DNA of 64,000 nt from Litsea cubeba (Eukaryota > Streptophyta > Magnoliopsida > Laurales > Lauraceae). How positions within the stretch are numbered: the stretch's first letter is position 1; the number at the start of each line of letters is the position of its first letter. Positions 20,001 through 31,000 of the stretch are shown here, in pieces. The notes beneath the pieces were generated by a model. That model saw only the letters and a list, made by a program, of their open reading frames with translations, was not told the origin of the DNA and did no database searches. The translations under genes were made by a program, and so were the position numbers. The stretch is from positions 165,133 through 229,132 of the forward strand of contig WHSA01000079.1 in assembly GCA_012931725.1 (NCBI GenBank). Reading direction: 5' to 3'.

Positions 20001-23000
20001 AGAAAAGAGTTTGTGTCGCTTATATTGAGGCGATAAAGGATATGTATGATAGAGTCGTGACATCTATAAGGACGACTGGCGGCGAAACTAAGGAGTTTCC
20101 TATCACGATTGGTCTACACCAAGGCTCAGCGTTAAGCCCGTACTTGTTTGCCCTAGTTATGGATGAGATTACAAGACATATCCAGGATGAGGTGCCGTGG
20201 TGTATGTTATTTGCAGATGACATTGTTTTAGTGGATGAGACGAGAGAATGAGTGAATGCTAAACTTGAATTGTGGCGGAAAACATTAGAGACAAAAGGGT
20301 TTAGGCTAAGTCGATGCAAAACGGAATATATGGAATGCAAGTTTAGTCAAAGTAGGACACCTGGTAACATAGAAGTAAGTTTGGGCACACAAAAGATAGT
20401 AGAGAAAGAAAACTTTAGGTACCTTGGATCTATGGTGCAACAGGATGGAGGGATTGATACTGATGTAAGTCACAGGATTCAAGCCGGGTGGACCAAATGG
20501 AGGAGTGCTTTGGGGGTCTTGTGTGATCGGAAAGTCCCCCTCAAGGTTAAAGGAAAGTATTATAAGGTGGCGGTACGGCCAGCGTTGTTATATGGATCAG
20601 AGTGTTGAGCAGTAAAGCATAATCATGTCAAGAAGATGGAAGTTGCGGAGATGAGAATGCTAAGATGGATGTGCGGGATCACAAGGAGAGATAGGATTAG
20701 GAATGAGGAGATTAGGGGCATAGTAGGAATAGCACCGATTGGAGATAAAATGAGAGAAAATCGACTGAGATGGTTCGGCCATGTTAGAAGGCGTCCAACA
20801 GAGGCACCTGTTAAAAGGTGTGAAAGCATGGAGTTTGCCAAGAGTAGGAGATGGAGAGGGAGACCCAAGAGAAGTTGGAAAGAAACTATTAAACATGATC
20901 TTGCCTACATGGATCTAACGGAGGACATGGCCCTAAACAGATTTGATTGGCGTCGTCAAATCCATATAGCCGACCCCACCTAGTGGGAAAAGGCTGGGTT
21001 TGGTTTGGTTATGCAACTTGAACTGAAAAAATGGAAGATACTATGAAGAATAAAAAGTTAGTGATATAATAAGCACTTTTTTGGAAGAAAAATTGTTTCC
21101 ACTTGTAAATTGTAGTCTGATGGCATTGCCACCATAACGTGACTTGAAGAAGGGAATTAACCAATATTTATTGTATTGTGTTCATTAGGTGGTTGTAGTG
21201 TCCAGTAGAGTTTTGTCTTCTAGTCTATGAATTTAGTAATCTTTTAAATCCAAACCATTTTCATCTTTTTGTGCTATCTTTGTTGCAATCATCATTACTG
21301 TTATAGTTCTTGATATTATTCTTAGGTAAGAAGTGTCAGCTTTGTTCTAATAAAATCTCATTTTATTCAGCCATTTGACTTTCTTTCATTTTTTTTCCCG
21401 CAAAGAAATACCATCTTGATTTGTTTGTCTCCATAAATTTTTTTTTTTTTTTTTACTGTTGCTACTATGCACTACAGATTGAGGGACCGAAATCTCCTGA
21501 GCAAATGCTTGAAATCCTTCAAAGAGTGGTTGAAGAGAGTGCCCCTACTCTTGTTACTGCTAGACTTGAGGCAGAAGAAAGAACGAATGCCATACGTTTA
21601 AGGGAGGAGCAAGATGCTGCGTATCGTGCGGCACTTGAAGCTGACCAGGTTACTTTCCACACTAAAGTTCTTGTTTCTTTACTTGGTGGTTTCAGGTCAA
21701 ACTGCCAATGGTTTTATATACAGTTGATTCATCTGCATGCAACGATGATATTCTTAGAAATAACTTTGTGGCCATTGTTTACTTAATGAAGTTACCAACC
21801 ATTGGTGCATTGTTTGTCCATCATGACATTAGGCTAGAGAACGACAAAGAAAAGAAGAGCAGAAGCGGTTGGAAAGGGCAGCTGCAGAAGCTGAGCGGAA
21901 ACAGAAGGAGGAGGAAGAGGCTCTAGAACGAGCAGCTCGTGAGGCAGCAGAGAAAGAAGCTGCACTAGCCAGACAGAAACAAGAAAAGGCTGTGTTGCTG
22001 GGCACTGAGCCTGAAAAAGGGCCTGATGTTACACAAGTAATCCCTTTGAAGTCTAAGTCTGAACCTTTTTTTTTTTTTGAAATATCATTTATGCATCCCA
22101 TCTTTCCCCTAAAATTTATACCATCATCAAGAATTTTGTAAAATCGTTTTGCCACTGAAAACTTGATATTATGTGATTTTGATATAATAGAAAATTGTAG
22201 AAATAACCAAGCAATGGCTGGGGTTCATGTCGAGTTGGCAGTGAGAAGGCATAGAACCAAATGGAACCACCCAACCCTTTTTATCATTGGCCGGAAATGT
22301 CAACCTAAACCCTATCCTAGTTGGTTCAGAAATTGCCATCCCTGTGTGGGATGTCTAGGGACCATGTTGATTGGCGGTGAGTAGAAAATACTCCTGTCAA
22401 ACAGCCATAGTCTGACATGGGCTTGGATTCTTTCAGCTATATTTATGGGGAGATTACTACACAGATATCATCATGGTTCCCATGACACCCATGATATTCA
22501 CGCCTTATCTCAGGATCAAGTGTCATTGTACCTAATCACTGTAAATAAATTAACACTAGATCTCTTGAGAAGATTCTTGTTTCCCAATGAACCAGATTCT
22601 AAACTAGCATAAGTAGGGTTGCATATGCTTATTTCTTCTGCCAACATTAACTCACACCCCACCCCCGTTCAATCTGTGAGGGGGCAGAGGAGGTCGTGCT
22701 GTGTGTATATCACTGGCCTCGATTCAACTCTAATAAGGTCAAGTCGGGGCCCTCATTGAATTAATCATATCAAGAAAATGGGATTAGCTCATAGCTGAGT
22801 CTAGATCTTCAATTGAAGCCAGCAAGTTGTGACTTGTGACCCATGCTGGGTACATACTGGATGCAGGCCTACATGCTCTAGTCGGACTGGCGCTCGGACA
22901 GGAATATGGACCACTTTCATGTTGAGTAAATCAAATTGGAAAGAATCTGAGCACTCTGATTTTCATTAATATTCCACCGTACTGCATCCCAGTGATTCTA

Positions 23001-25518
23001 AATGATTGCTGTCCCATAAAGAACTATATATATTATAAGAAAAATGCCCCTCCCACTTGAGCCCACTAGGATGCATGATGTTCACGTAAGCCCATTGGAT
23101 GGAAAGATCTATATGAGACCTACCTATGTGCAGAATTCTGACTCCATAAGATCATCCTAACCCTTTGAACCATAACCCTAAAATTTAATGGTTTTAGAGG
23201 CGTCATTTTCTTATGATTTCAATCCAATGGTGAGAAAACGTTGGATGATTGTCAAATTTGGGCTTATGAATATTCATATGAGGGCGTGTAGTGTGTGAGG
23301 AAAGATTAGATTGACTTAGTGGGCCCCATGACCAAAAAAAAGAGGGGCGGAAAAAGGGGCACTTCTAAAATGAGGCATTTTGGAGAATTACCCTACATAT
23401 AGGTAAACAAACCCTTCTTATATTCTTGAAAACCTTATTGACGTGGAAGCAATATATAATGCCATTCAAGAAACTTGAATTTTTTGTATGCTAATAGCAA
23501 TCTCTGAACTCAGAGGATATATAGGCTGGGAATATACTAAATTAAAAGCCAATATTTGCAATAGCTGGTAATTGTAAAAGGCAGGCAGATAGATGGTCCA
23601 AAATAGCTACGTAGCGGCCACATTATCGGCCGTAGCGGTTGGGGCCTCTATGCTCTTTTAAAAATGGCGGTGCTACCGTCTAAAACCTAATAGAGCCAAG
23701 CAATTTGAATTTATAATATTGTTTTCCCTATTTCTTCTCCTCAATAGCATTTCCTATGGTTGTCTATACCCTTATATGGTTCCAAATCACTAAAAAATCT
23801 CAAGATCAGTTGCTATGGAAGATTCAAAATGTTTTAATACTTAAAAAAATTCACACCGCTACGTATCGCCCACTACATAGCGTTTTGGCCACTTGCCGCT
23901 ATGCCCGCCATAATAAGTGCTTTTATCCTTGCTGCAGACTGAAACCACTACTTTTGTCCTTGCTGCAGACTGTAGATGATAACAGATTCTCATAGGTAAT
24001 AAGTAGGCAATCCGACAATATTGAAGATAGCCTGTAGTTGGTTTACCAGCTGATTTAAACCAGTCTTAAACAGTAATAGCAGCTGCTAGAAACTAATTTA
24101 AGTTTCTGGCATGGAGGGGGGTGTGGCCAACAAGCCTCAGGTTAGAATGGAATTCTGTAATCATCTGACAATTGACTAATCGAGTACCATACATACTATT
24201 CTAAGTGATCTCATTCGATCATTATCCCTAACTTTGGGTTCATATTAACCTAGAGGCCTACTAATTTTTTTATAGTCAGCCCACACACACCCTTGATAAA
24301 AGAAACTTTATTAAGTCAATACTCAATAGCAGTCCTCTGGCTACTGCTTGGGACTGGTTTATATCTGCTAGTAAACCAACTACCTACTACTGCAGTATCA
24401 TCAAACAGTCTTAACTACGACATGTGAGAATCTCTGTTCTGATCTACAATCAGCTGCATTCTATTCATTGAATAGGAATGTGTTTTCAATTTCAATCTTT
24501 TTTAATGCCGAGTAAAAAGATATTCAAAAAATTTCCAAGACTACCCAGGCTGAGTGGCTTTTACAAAGGATATATAAGTTGTTTCTAAAAGCATTAAAGC
24601 CCTGAACCTAATTTTAATTATTCATTTATTGAAAGTAAACCTCAACCCTTAAAATAAACAATAAACAAATATAAAGGTAAAGAAGGGTAGAAAATCCTCC
24701 ACGCCCCTCACTAATAGGAAAGGAGTTGTTGTGAGGGATTTGCACAAGTATGGGCTTTGTGAAAATCCCTAATGTTGGATCCCATGTCCCTATTACTTGC
24801 TTTTATCAAATATACTAATCCATGTTAGTGACACTGCTGAGAATCAACCATTCTGCTGATGGGTAGAAAGTAATAGAAAGTGATACTTGTTTAATGCCGA
24901 TATATGTGCTAAAAATGTGCTGTAGCAAATTTTGGAAGTAGTTGCTAAATAAAACAGCAGGTGTTGTGATATATTATAGTCATTTTTTAAAGGGGTACAA
25001 GCAGTATCATCCAATATGCTGTAGCTCAAGTGTATGTTAGCATTTTAGGTTGTAATTGCTGCAGGGTTTTGCTGGAGATATCTAAATTGTTGAGCTTGTT
25101 AAGTTCTTTTTTTCTTGTTTTTTTAAACTTGAAATTACGTCTGTGCAACTGATGCTGCTTGTTATTTTTTCAGAAGGTTGTTTCTACAAAACAGTACTGT
25201 GTTGGAAAAACTTTCCCCTTGCTTCTCTTTCTTGTTTCTACATATCAACCTTCTAAAAGATTATTGCCTGTGATACAATTTTATCAGGTTCTTGTGCGGT
25301 TCCCAACAGGAGAGCGCAAGGAAAGGAGGTTTTGTAGCTCAGCAACAATCCAGTCACTCTATGACTACGTGGATTCTCTGGAGTGCTTGAAGGCTGAAAA
25401 ATATTGCCTGGTTTCCAACTTTCCTAGAGTTGTATTCGGACCAGAAAAGCATTCCTTATCATTGAAGGAGGCGGGGTTGCATCCACAAGCAAGCCTATTT
25501 GTCGAGGTGGATTCATAA
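15825..25518 (+). CDS. PUX10: Plant UBX-domain protein, PUX10-like (four exons)
   Basis: Exons 15825-16646, 21478-21648, 21833-22036 and 25288-25518 join in phase 0 with GT/AG borders to give 475 codons, close to the ~480 residues of Arabidopsis PUX10. Domains in order: UBA-like helices (about residues 12-47), a hydrophobic hairpin with two long apolar runs (about 91-135), a UAS thioredoxin-like domain (about 158-330), a charged coiled coil rich in Glu/Lys/Arg/Ala (about 295-385), and a C-terminal UBX domain (400-475) with the FPR loop (444-446) used by UBX proteins to bind CDC48/p97. In Arabidopsis PUX10 sits on lipid droplets through the hairpin and recruits CDC48 to extract ubiquitinated oleosins; the same role is inferred here. 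Exon 1 is GC-rich, unlike the rest. Intron 1 (4.8 kb) hosts an RTE LINE. No frame break was seen. Confidence 0.93.
16647..17943 (+). other. PUX10-like intron 1, 5' part
   Basis: Non-coding intron sequence between the exon 1 donor (CAG|GTATAA) and the LINE insertion. It holds a long (AG)n and a short (TA)n microsatellite and T-rich stretches. Nothing else was recognised. Confidence 0.7.
16945..17020. repeat. (AG)n microsatellite in intron 1
   Basis: About 38 uninterrupted AG units, about 300 bp into intron 1. A second, shorter (TA)n run lies near 17144-17161. Confidence 0.95.
17944..17962. repeat. RTE target-site duplication, 5' copy
   Basis: 19 bp identical to 21010-21028; marks the pre-insertion site within intron 1. 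Confidence 0.93.
17963..21009 (+). mobile_element. RTE-type LINE in PUX10-like intron 1, near full length
   Basis: About 3.05 kb with a perfect 19-bp target-site duplication (17944-17962 and 21010-21028, starting TATGCAACTTGAACTG). It starts TTTCGTTGGGGCGTCC and ends with AAAAGGCTGGGTTTGGTTTGG, the simple 3' tail style of RTE elements rather than poly(A). It encodes one endonuclease-RT polyprotein in the same direction as the host gene. The exact TSD and intact ends indicate a fairly recent insertion, although the ORF is broken. Confidence 0.92.
18020..20983 (+). pseudogene. RTE LINE polyprotein: endonuclease plus reverse transcriptase
   Basis: An apurinic-like endonuclease domain comes first: LGTWNIGSLTGKL, CLQETRW (catalytic Glu), VFSAYAPQ, and IGGDLNGHVG (Asp/Asn pair). 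RT follows with KAVGPDGIPIEVW, MVFIDLEKAYDRVP, LHQGSALSPYLFALVMDEI, and the catalytic FADD box (MLFADDIVL). The C-terminal region ends around NRFDWRRQIHIADPT. The frame is broken by shifts near 18660 and between 19154 and 19221, and by in-frame TGA codons at 20249-20251 and 20606-20608. Motif residues themselves are preserved. The endonuclease nicks target DNA and RT copies the RNA in known RTEs; this copy cannot make the full protein. Confidence 0.9.
21029..21477 (+). other. PUX10-like intron 1, 3' part
   Basis: Non-coding. It ends with a T-rich tract (21438-21454) and the acceptor ACTACAG just before exon 2. Confidence 0.7.
22037..25287 (+). other. PUX10-like intron 3, repeat-rich
   Basis: 3.25 kb between the donor ACACAA|GTAATC and the acceptor TTATCAG. 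It includes a ~260-bp segment with inverted TACGTAGCGG (23608-23617 and 23856-23865), suggesting a degenerate MITE. The stretch at 23030-23400 is also repeat-like, with no identified ends. No open frame resembles a protein. An alternative acceptor TTTTTCAG before 25172 would add an in-frame extension, but the splice at 25288 joins the conserved UBX start. Confidence 0.6.
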
Positions 25519-28071
25519 GAAGCCAATCTAAGCATTATGATTCTCCTCTATCCCGTAGTGGGGACTTGAAATGGAAACGTTCTGTTTTCAAGTGCTTTCC
25601 ATTTTGGCAGGGGATGAAGTTAATCTTTGCATCATCTAACAAAGATTTCTTGTACTGTTTCCTTTTAGCAATTACCTTTGATGGCAGATGGATCATAGAG
25701 GTACAAAACTCTATTATCTTTTTCCCATCGAAAGTCTGACAGATGCTCTCATTCTAGAGATGTCTATAATAATGTGTTTACAATGGATAGTGCTATGGGG
25801 ATGTTGCCCAGATTCTACTGAGCATCGTAGTGATTACTTTGGCAGTCAGGATACCGTTTGAAACTTGGAAATCTATTAGATTCTTTGTTCCTTAGGTCTG
25901 TAATGTTAAAGAGAAATTATGAAGTTTCTCTCTCTCACACACACACACACACAAATTTAATGGCAGCCTTATCATTGGTATGCACTTGTGGGGTATAAAT
26001 TTTGACTCAAACATGGCTGAAATGCACGGTGGGGATTTTACAAATTGGCCCGTGTTTGGGCCACATGTTGGATTTCATTGAGGTCAGGCTTGGGTTTGAA
26101 TTTGCCTACACACATTTGGGTTAGTCTTGTGTTAGTCCAGAACCTGAGTACTCTTAGTTCTCTCTCTCTCTTTGTTGGTGCCATGTCTCGAATCCAAGAT
26201 CTAAACCATCAGTTTAAACCGTTGTGCCAAGGTAGAGATTGGCTGAACCTGAGTACTCTACCTTCCCCACAATATGCTGAAAACAAAATAGGCCTTATGG
26301 TGCCCAATCCACATAGCGCTGGGTGACAAGGGACTATTGTCATTTGATTCTTATGGGGAGCATCAGTGTTGGAGCCCTCTCTACCCAAGAAAAGGCCTTC
26401 AATGACACACAGGTTTGTCTATTTCATAACTGGTAAGAATTCATGGTGAAGGGGGTTTTGCGGAAAGAATATAAAAGAGCCGAAGAGTAAAGCATTTGAG
26501 GTGGATAAATACATGGGACTAGCACTTTCCTAGGAACTAGGAATTAATTTGTCATGGTGATTGGTTGGTAATCATTTCTACTAAATAGGCCCTTTGGGGA
26601 TCTTCACCTTTACTTTTTGCCCTTTGTAAAGAAATGTATTTTCTACAGATCATAGGAATTAAAACACCACACAAAGGTGCCATTAATTGAATACATGAGC
26701 TTGTATGATTTTTATTTCTCAAAATGGTTAAAATTGCAGAAACAAATGTAACTTTCTTGAAGTGACCATCAATTTATCTCCTGTCTAATGGAAAATGAAT
26801 CATGGGGTGGTGGAAGATGAATATGCAACAAGCATGCTAGTAATTCAAATCCTAAGAAAGTGAGGGTGGCATCTACATGACTATCTTAAATCCTTCATCC
26901 TCACTTCTTTTATAATCCTTTAGGGCCGGCAGCTCATTTTAATATGAATTCCTATCCTAGGCCTTTAACAAGAATGAATTCATGGGATTTTTTAAGCAAT
27001 GCCTTCCTATGAAGGGGCAGAAAAACTAAGGATTTAAGTTGAAAATCTAAAAGAGACCATGAAAGATCTCTCCTTTGATAGGAAATAATTAGGAAGGAGC
27101 AGAAAAACTTGGGGATGCAAGTTGAAAATCGAAAAGAGACCATGGGAAATAATTGCAAATTACGACGTAGTAAATAAATAAAATCCTCCAAAAGTTATAA
27201 TTCCAACTGCACCTCCTGAGATTTGTACCTTTGGAGGCAAACAGGCCTCCGAAATTATTTAAATGATGCTACAAACAATCCACCTTTATTCAGAATGTTT
27301 TTATGACCCCAGACAAAGACAATTTGGTGCAACCCTACTTGTGTGAAATTTACTAAATCATAATCTTGAACACTGCCTAAGAGACTACCTAAGAGACTAC
27401 CTACTATGGCATGCTCATCTTAGATACGTCTACGCTCGCAGGGACTTATTGTGGTGGCTGTCAAAATGGACGAACAGCAACACAAGATAGCATGGTTACT
27501 GGCTGATTCCATCCTGTCATCAAAAGTTCAACTTGCCAACCATTGCTCTCTGTAACCACTTCAACCATCCATTCACAAATCCACTGGGTGATCATCCCAT
27601 CACCTTCAATTTTTGCACAACTGCAGCCCAACACTAACTGTATGGTGGTGCTTTTGAATCTTCCCGCACATCATTTTAACAGGTCCAGAATTATATCTGC
27701 CACCTTAGAATAGAAGGTTGAACTTGGAGTCCCATCATCATTTTTTTTTTACTTTTTGGGGGCTCCTATATTGTTCAGTTGAGGCTTATAAGTAAAGAAC
27801 AAACAGATCATAGATGAAGAAAAGCAAGTTCTCAATCAACCCTTTCAGTTTCCCTTGAACTGGAATTACAAACTAACTGATGCACAAAGTTCAATGGGTA
27901 GTTCACATCTTTCATCATTTCGGTACAGCTGTTCTAAGAGAAACCCAGAAACACCAACGACCAATTTCGCTTATTGATAGTGGTCTTCTTTTTTTTTTTT
28001 TTCCAGCAAAAGCCCAATAAGGAGATGCACATACAAATGTGAATGTACTTAAATTTAGGACGCCCATCACC
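25519..28071. other. Shared 3' flank of the two convergent genes
   Basis: It holds the 3' UTRs of the PUX10-like gene (left) and the NC/LRAT gene (right), whose lengths cannot be fixed. A (CA)n run lies near 25936-25953. An imperfect tandem copy of a ~47-bp phrase (around GCAGAAAAACT and AAAAGAGACCATG) occurs near 27016-27062 and 27097-27144. No other gene was recognised. Confidence 0.55.
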
Positions 28072-31000
28072 TTACTTCGAAGCTGGTTGATCTTCGCATA
28101 TATTGGATGATGCCTCTGTTTCTTCTGGTACTCCCTCAAGAAGATTAACAGCCATGTCCTCCACCGGCAATTTAATCACATCAGTTCTAACACCTAGATC
28201 CGTAGCATACCTGCTGAAACAGTACATCCCTGCGGTAACAGTGGCCACCCCGACAGGGCCTGCCATGAAAAACTTCAAAGGAGATGATAAAAGAGCTGCT
28301 AATGGGGCTCCAAGGAGGGAAGTAGCCTGCCCGCTACTTCCGACCCCTGTTTTCTCCACTACCAAAAGCCCAGTCTTGCAATAGAGTGCAAAGTCTTCAC
28401 AGTTGTTCTGGAACACATCATAATTCCCAAAACCATTCTGTAGCAGATGCATTGCTCTGTGGATGACTGATTCTGGAGGATCAGATTCTGCGGTTGTGCA
28501 AGTGCCACCGCGGACTTTGGCAAGAAAAACAGATGGCGGTACTCCATACTCGAAATAGTATAGCGATCCATTACCGAGGAAGCAGTCCAAGCAAGAAAGG
28601 ACCACCCCGCTGTTTGGCTGCCTGAACCCACAGTCAGGAAATGTAGGGCAGGCTGATGGCAGTTTTGAACTTGAACTGGAAGAGTTGAGTGATGTATTCG
28701 TGCTTGAGGAGAGGTCACTTTTACGTGTAAAATGAACTACCTTACTCCCCCCAACATAAATACCTGCATTAATTTGAGAATGAATGAATGCAGAACATTT
28801 AAAGGGGGAGTAGGATTAAAGAAAGTAACAAGGGAGTCAAAACCTTGCATCACCCCCAACAAATCACGACAAGAGAAGCATACTGCATTAAAATGTTTAT
28901 AAGGTGTATGTTTTTTTTCAAAATCAGTTTGAAGTTTGAACATTCAAGAATGGAACTGATGTCCGTTTGAAACGGCATGCATATCAGAGATGACATTTGT
29001 GTGGGAAATAATTTCTGGTTTTTCTCCTAAAAGCCAAAACAGTGTCAGTAATTTTGCTGATTATGATTTCACTGAAAGGTGGATATAGAAAAGTGACCCA
29101 TATAATGATGTCTCATTCCATGTCATCCAAATGATTAGTAATACAGATAACCATCCATTCTGCCATGATATTCAAACAACTTGTAACATGAAACGCATCC
29201 ATATGCACCCTGAATGACAATTTCTCAAGGTGCAGCACATGCAAAATAAATCTGCCAAGGTAAACATCCTCATATTCCATATTTTCTCTTAATGAATAAG
29301 AACGGGTTACATATTGTACAGCACCAAAGAAGAAATATGAAAAGACCAATGTAGTACCAAATAGACCTTCATATCACATTATCACATATGAAGCTGTTAA
29401 CATGGATACCTTTACTAATATTGCAATTTTATTAGGAATAGAAGGGCAAAAAATGCAGTGGCAATGAAGAGTAAGTCAAAAATTTTAACCGAGTCACTCA
29501 TGTTTGTACTGATAAAAGAAATCGTTGTGACATATAATAGTTTGCTTTACAACAAGTTACTGCAATCAGGACCTTCACAACACAGGTTTAAAATATTTTC
29601 ATAGAACAGTTTGTTGGATCATCTGTTGGTATTTTGTCATGTGGCAGTCCCAAACCCAGGTAAAAAAGGTTGCGCTGATTGGCGGCAGGCCAGCAGATTT
29701 TTATTTTTATTTTTTTTTTTGTAAAAAAAAAAAAAAAAAAACCCTTCACACTTGGTAGTTTTCTGGTAGAGATGGACAAAGTCACAACAATGACAATGAT
29801 GAGCAGTATGCATGGAAAATCTTTACACAGAAGTCTACCTGACAGCAGAAAAACTAGGAATAATGACTTAAAGCTGTTAAAGACTTCAGCATCAACATAC
29901 CTCTGAATAAAACAGAGGTGTCAGATCTCAGGCAAGCTGGAAATATGAGTAACCACTCAAAATGAGAGAGGAACAAAGATAAGAAAAAACAAAAATAAAT
30001 AAAAACTACGAAACTATCCTGTGTCATGGCATATGCCGGGCCCACCATAATTTAAAAAAATGGAAGGTCATTTAACATTTAGTTAAAGCAGCTGTAATTA
30101 AGCCTGGAAGTCGAATCACCTGTAACAGTTGGGACCAGCTATTCAGAATCGTGCATTGTTGTCTGTGATGCATATGTACACGATAAATATGAGACGCAGA
30201 TCAGTGGGAAAGAACATGATACTCATCTAGATCATCTTAAAATCCATGAAACCATTCTGTGCCAGTTACCAAGAATATAAGAAACCCATAACGTACCCTT
30301 CGAAACTGCTAGAACTTAGAACAATGACCCGGACCAATTACATGAAACACAATGCAGGAGATTGATAGGAATAGTAATGGAGCGTGACAGCCTGATAAAT
30401 GTTCCTATAAGATTTTTAGCCATGTGTTTCCTCCGGGTCCTGACGCAGGCCCGAGGGTTAGGGCTTGCGTAGATGCCGAAGCACGTGTCAAAGACACCTC
30501 AAATTATCTCCTCAGAGATTTCTAACACGAGGAACATCCTCTCCAAGGGAAAATCCCAATTTTATTTAACTCCAAATCTGAGATTATCATCTCTACAATG
30601 TAATATAAATAGGTAAAGTAATCTTAGAACCTAAGACAACCTAATCTAATAATAGAAACTATCCTAATCAAACTAGGAACCCAAATAAATCAGAATGCTA
30701 ATCCTAATTACAATAAAATTAGGAAGCTACTAAAAAATAAATATCCTCAAAACTATGTTGGGTGGGACCAGTAGTGGAATAGTAGCCGATACTGCATCAT
30801 TCCCCCCAGGTTGAAAGAAGAGTTCGACCTCGAACTCGAGTCTTCTTCAATTTGCCTCTGTATATATGATGTACGTGAAGCACTTCCTTTGTAGAATTGG
30901 CCCTGAATTTCTTCTTCGGTGATTCGGGCTTTTTTGGATAGAGAGTAACATCCTTTCCACCGTGCATGAAGGTATACGTGTTGTTGCGCATCCCATGAGT

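Noticed and set aside
25159..25287. N-terminal extension of the last PUX10-like exon
   Set aside because: Intron read-through: the splice at 25288 joins in phase to the conserved UBX start, and the extension has no similarity to the family.
30600..30614. Plus-strand TATAAATAGG in the short Gypsy LTRs
   Set aside because: PBS, PPT and ORF all show the element is on the minus strand, so this is not its promoter in the expected direction; possible antisense use cannot be judged.
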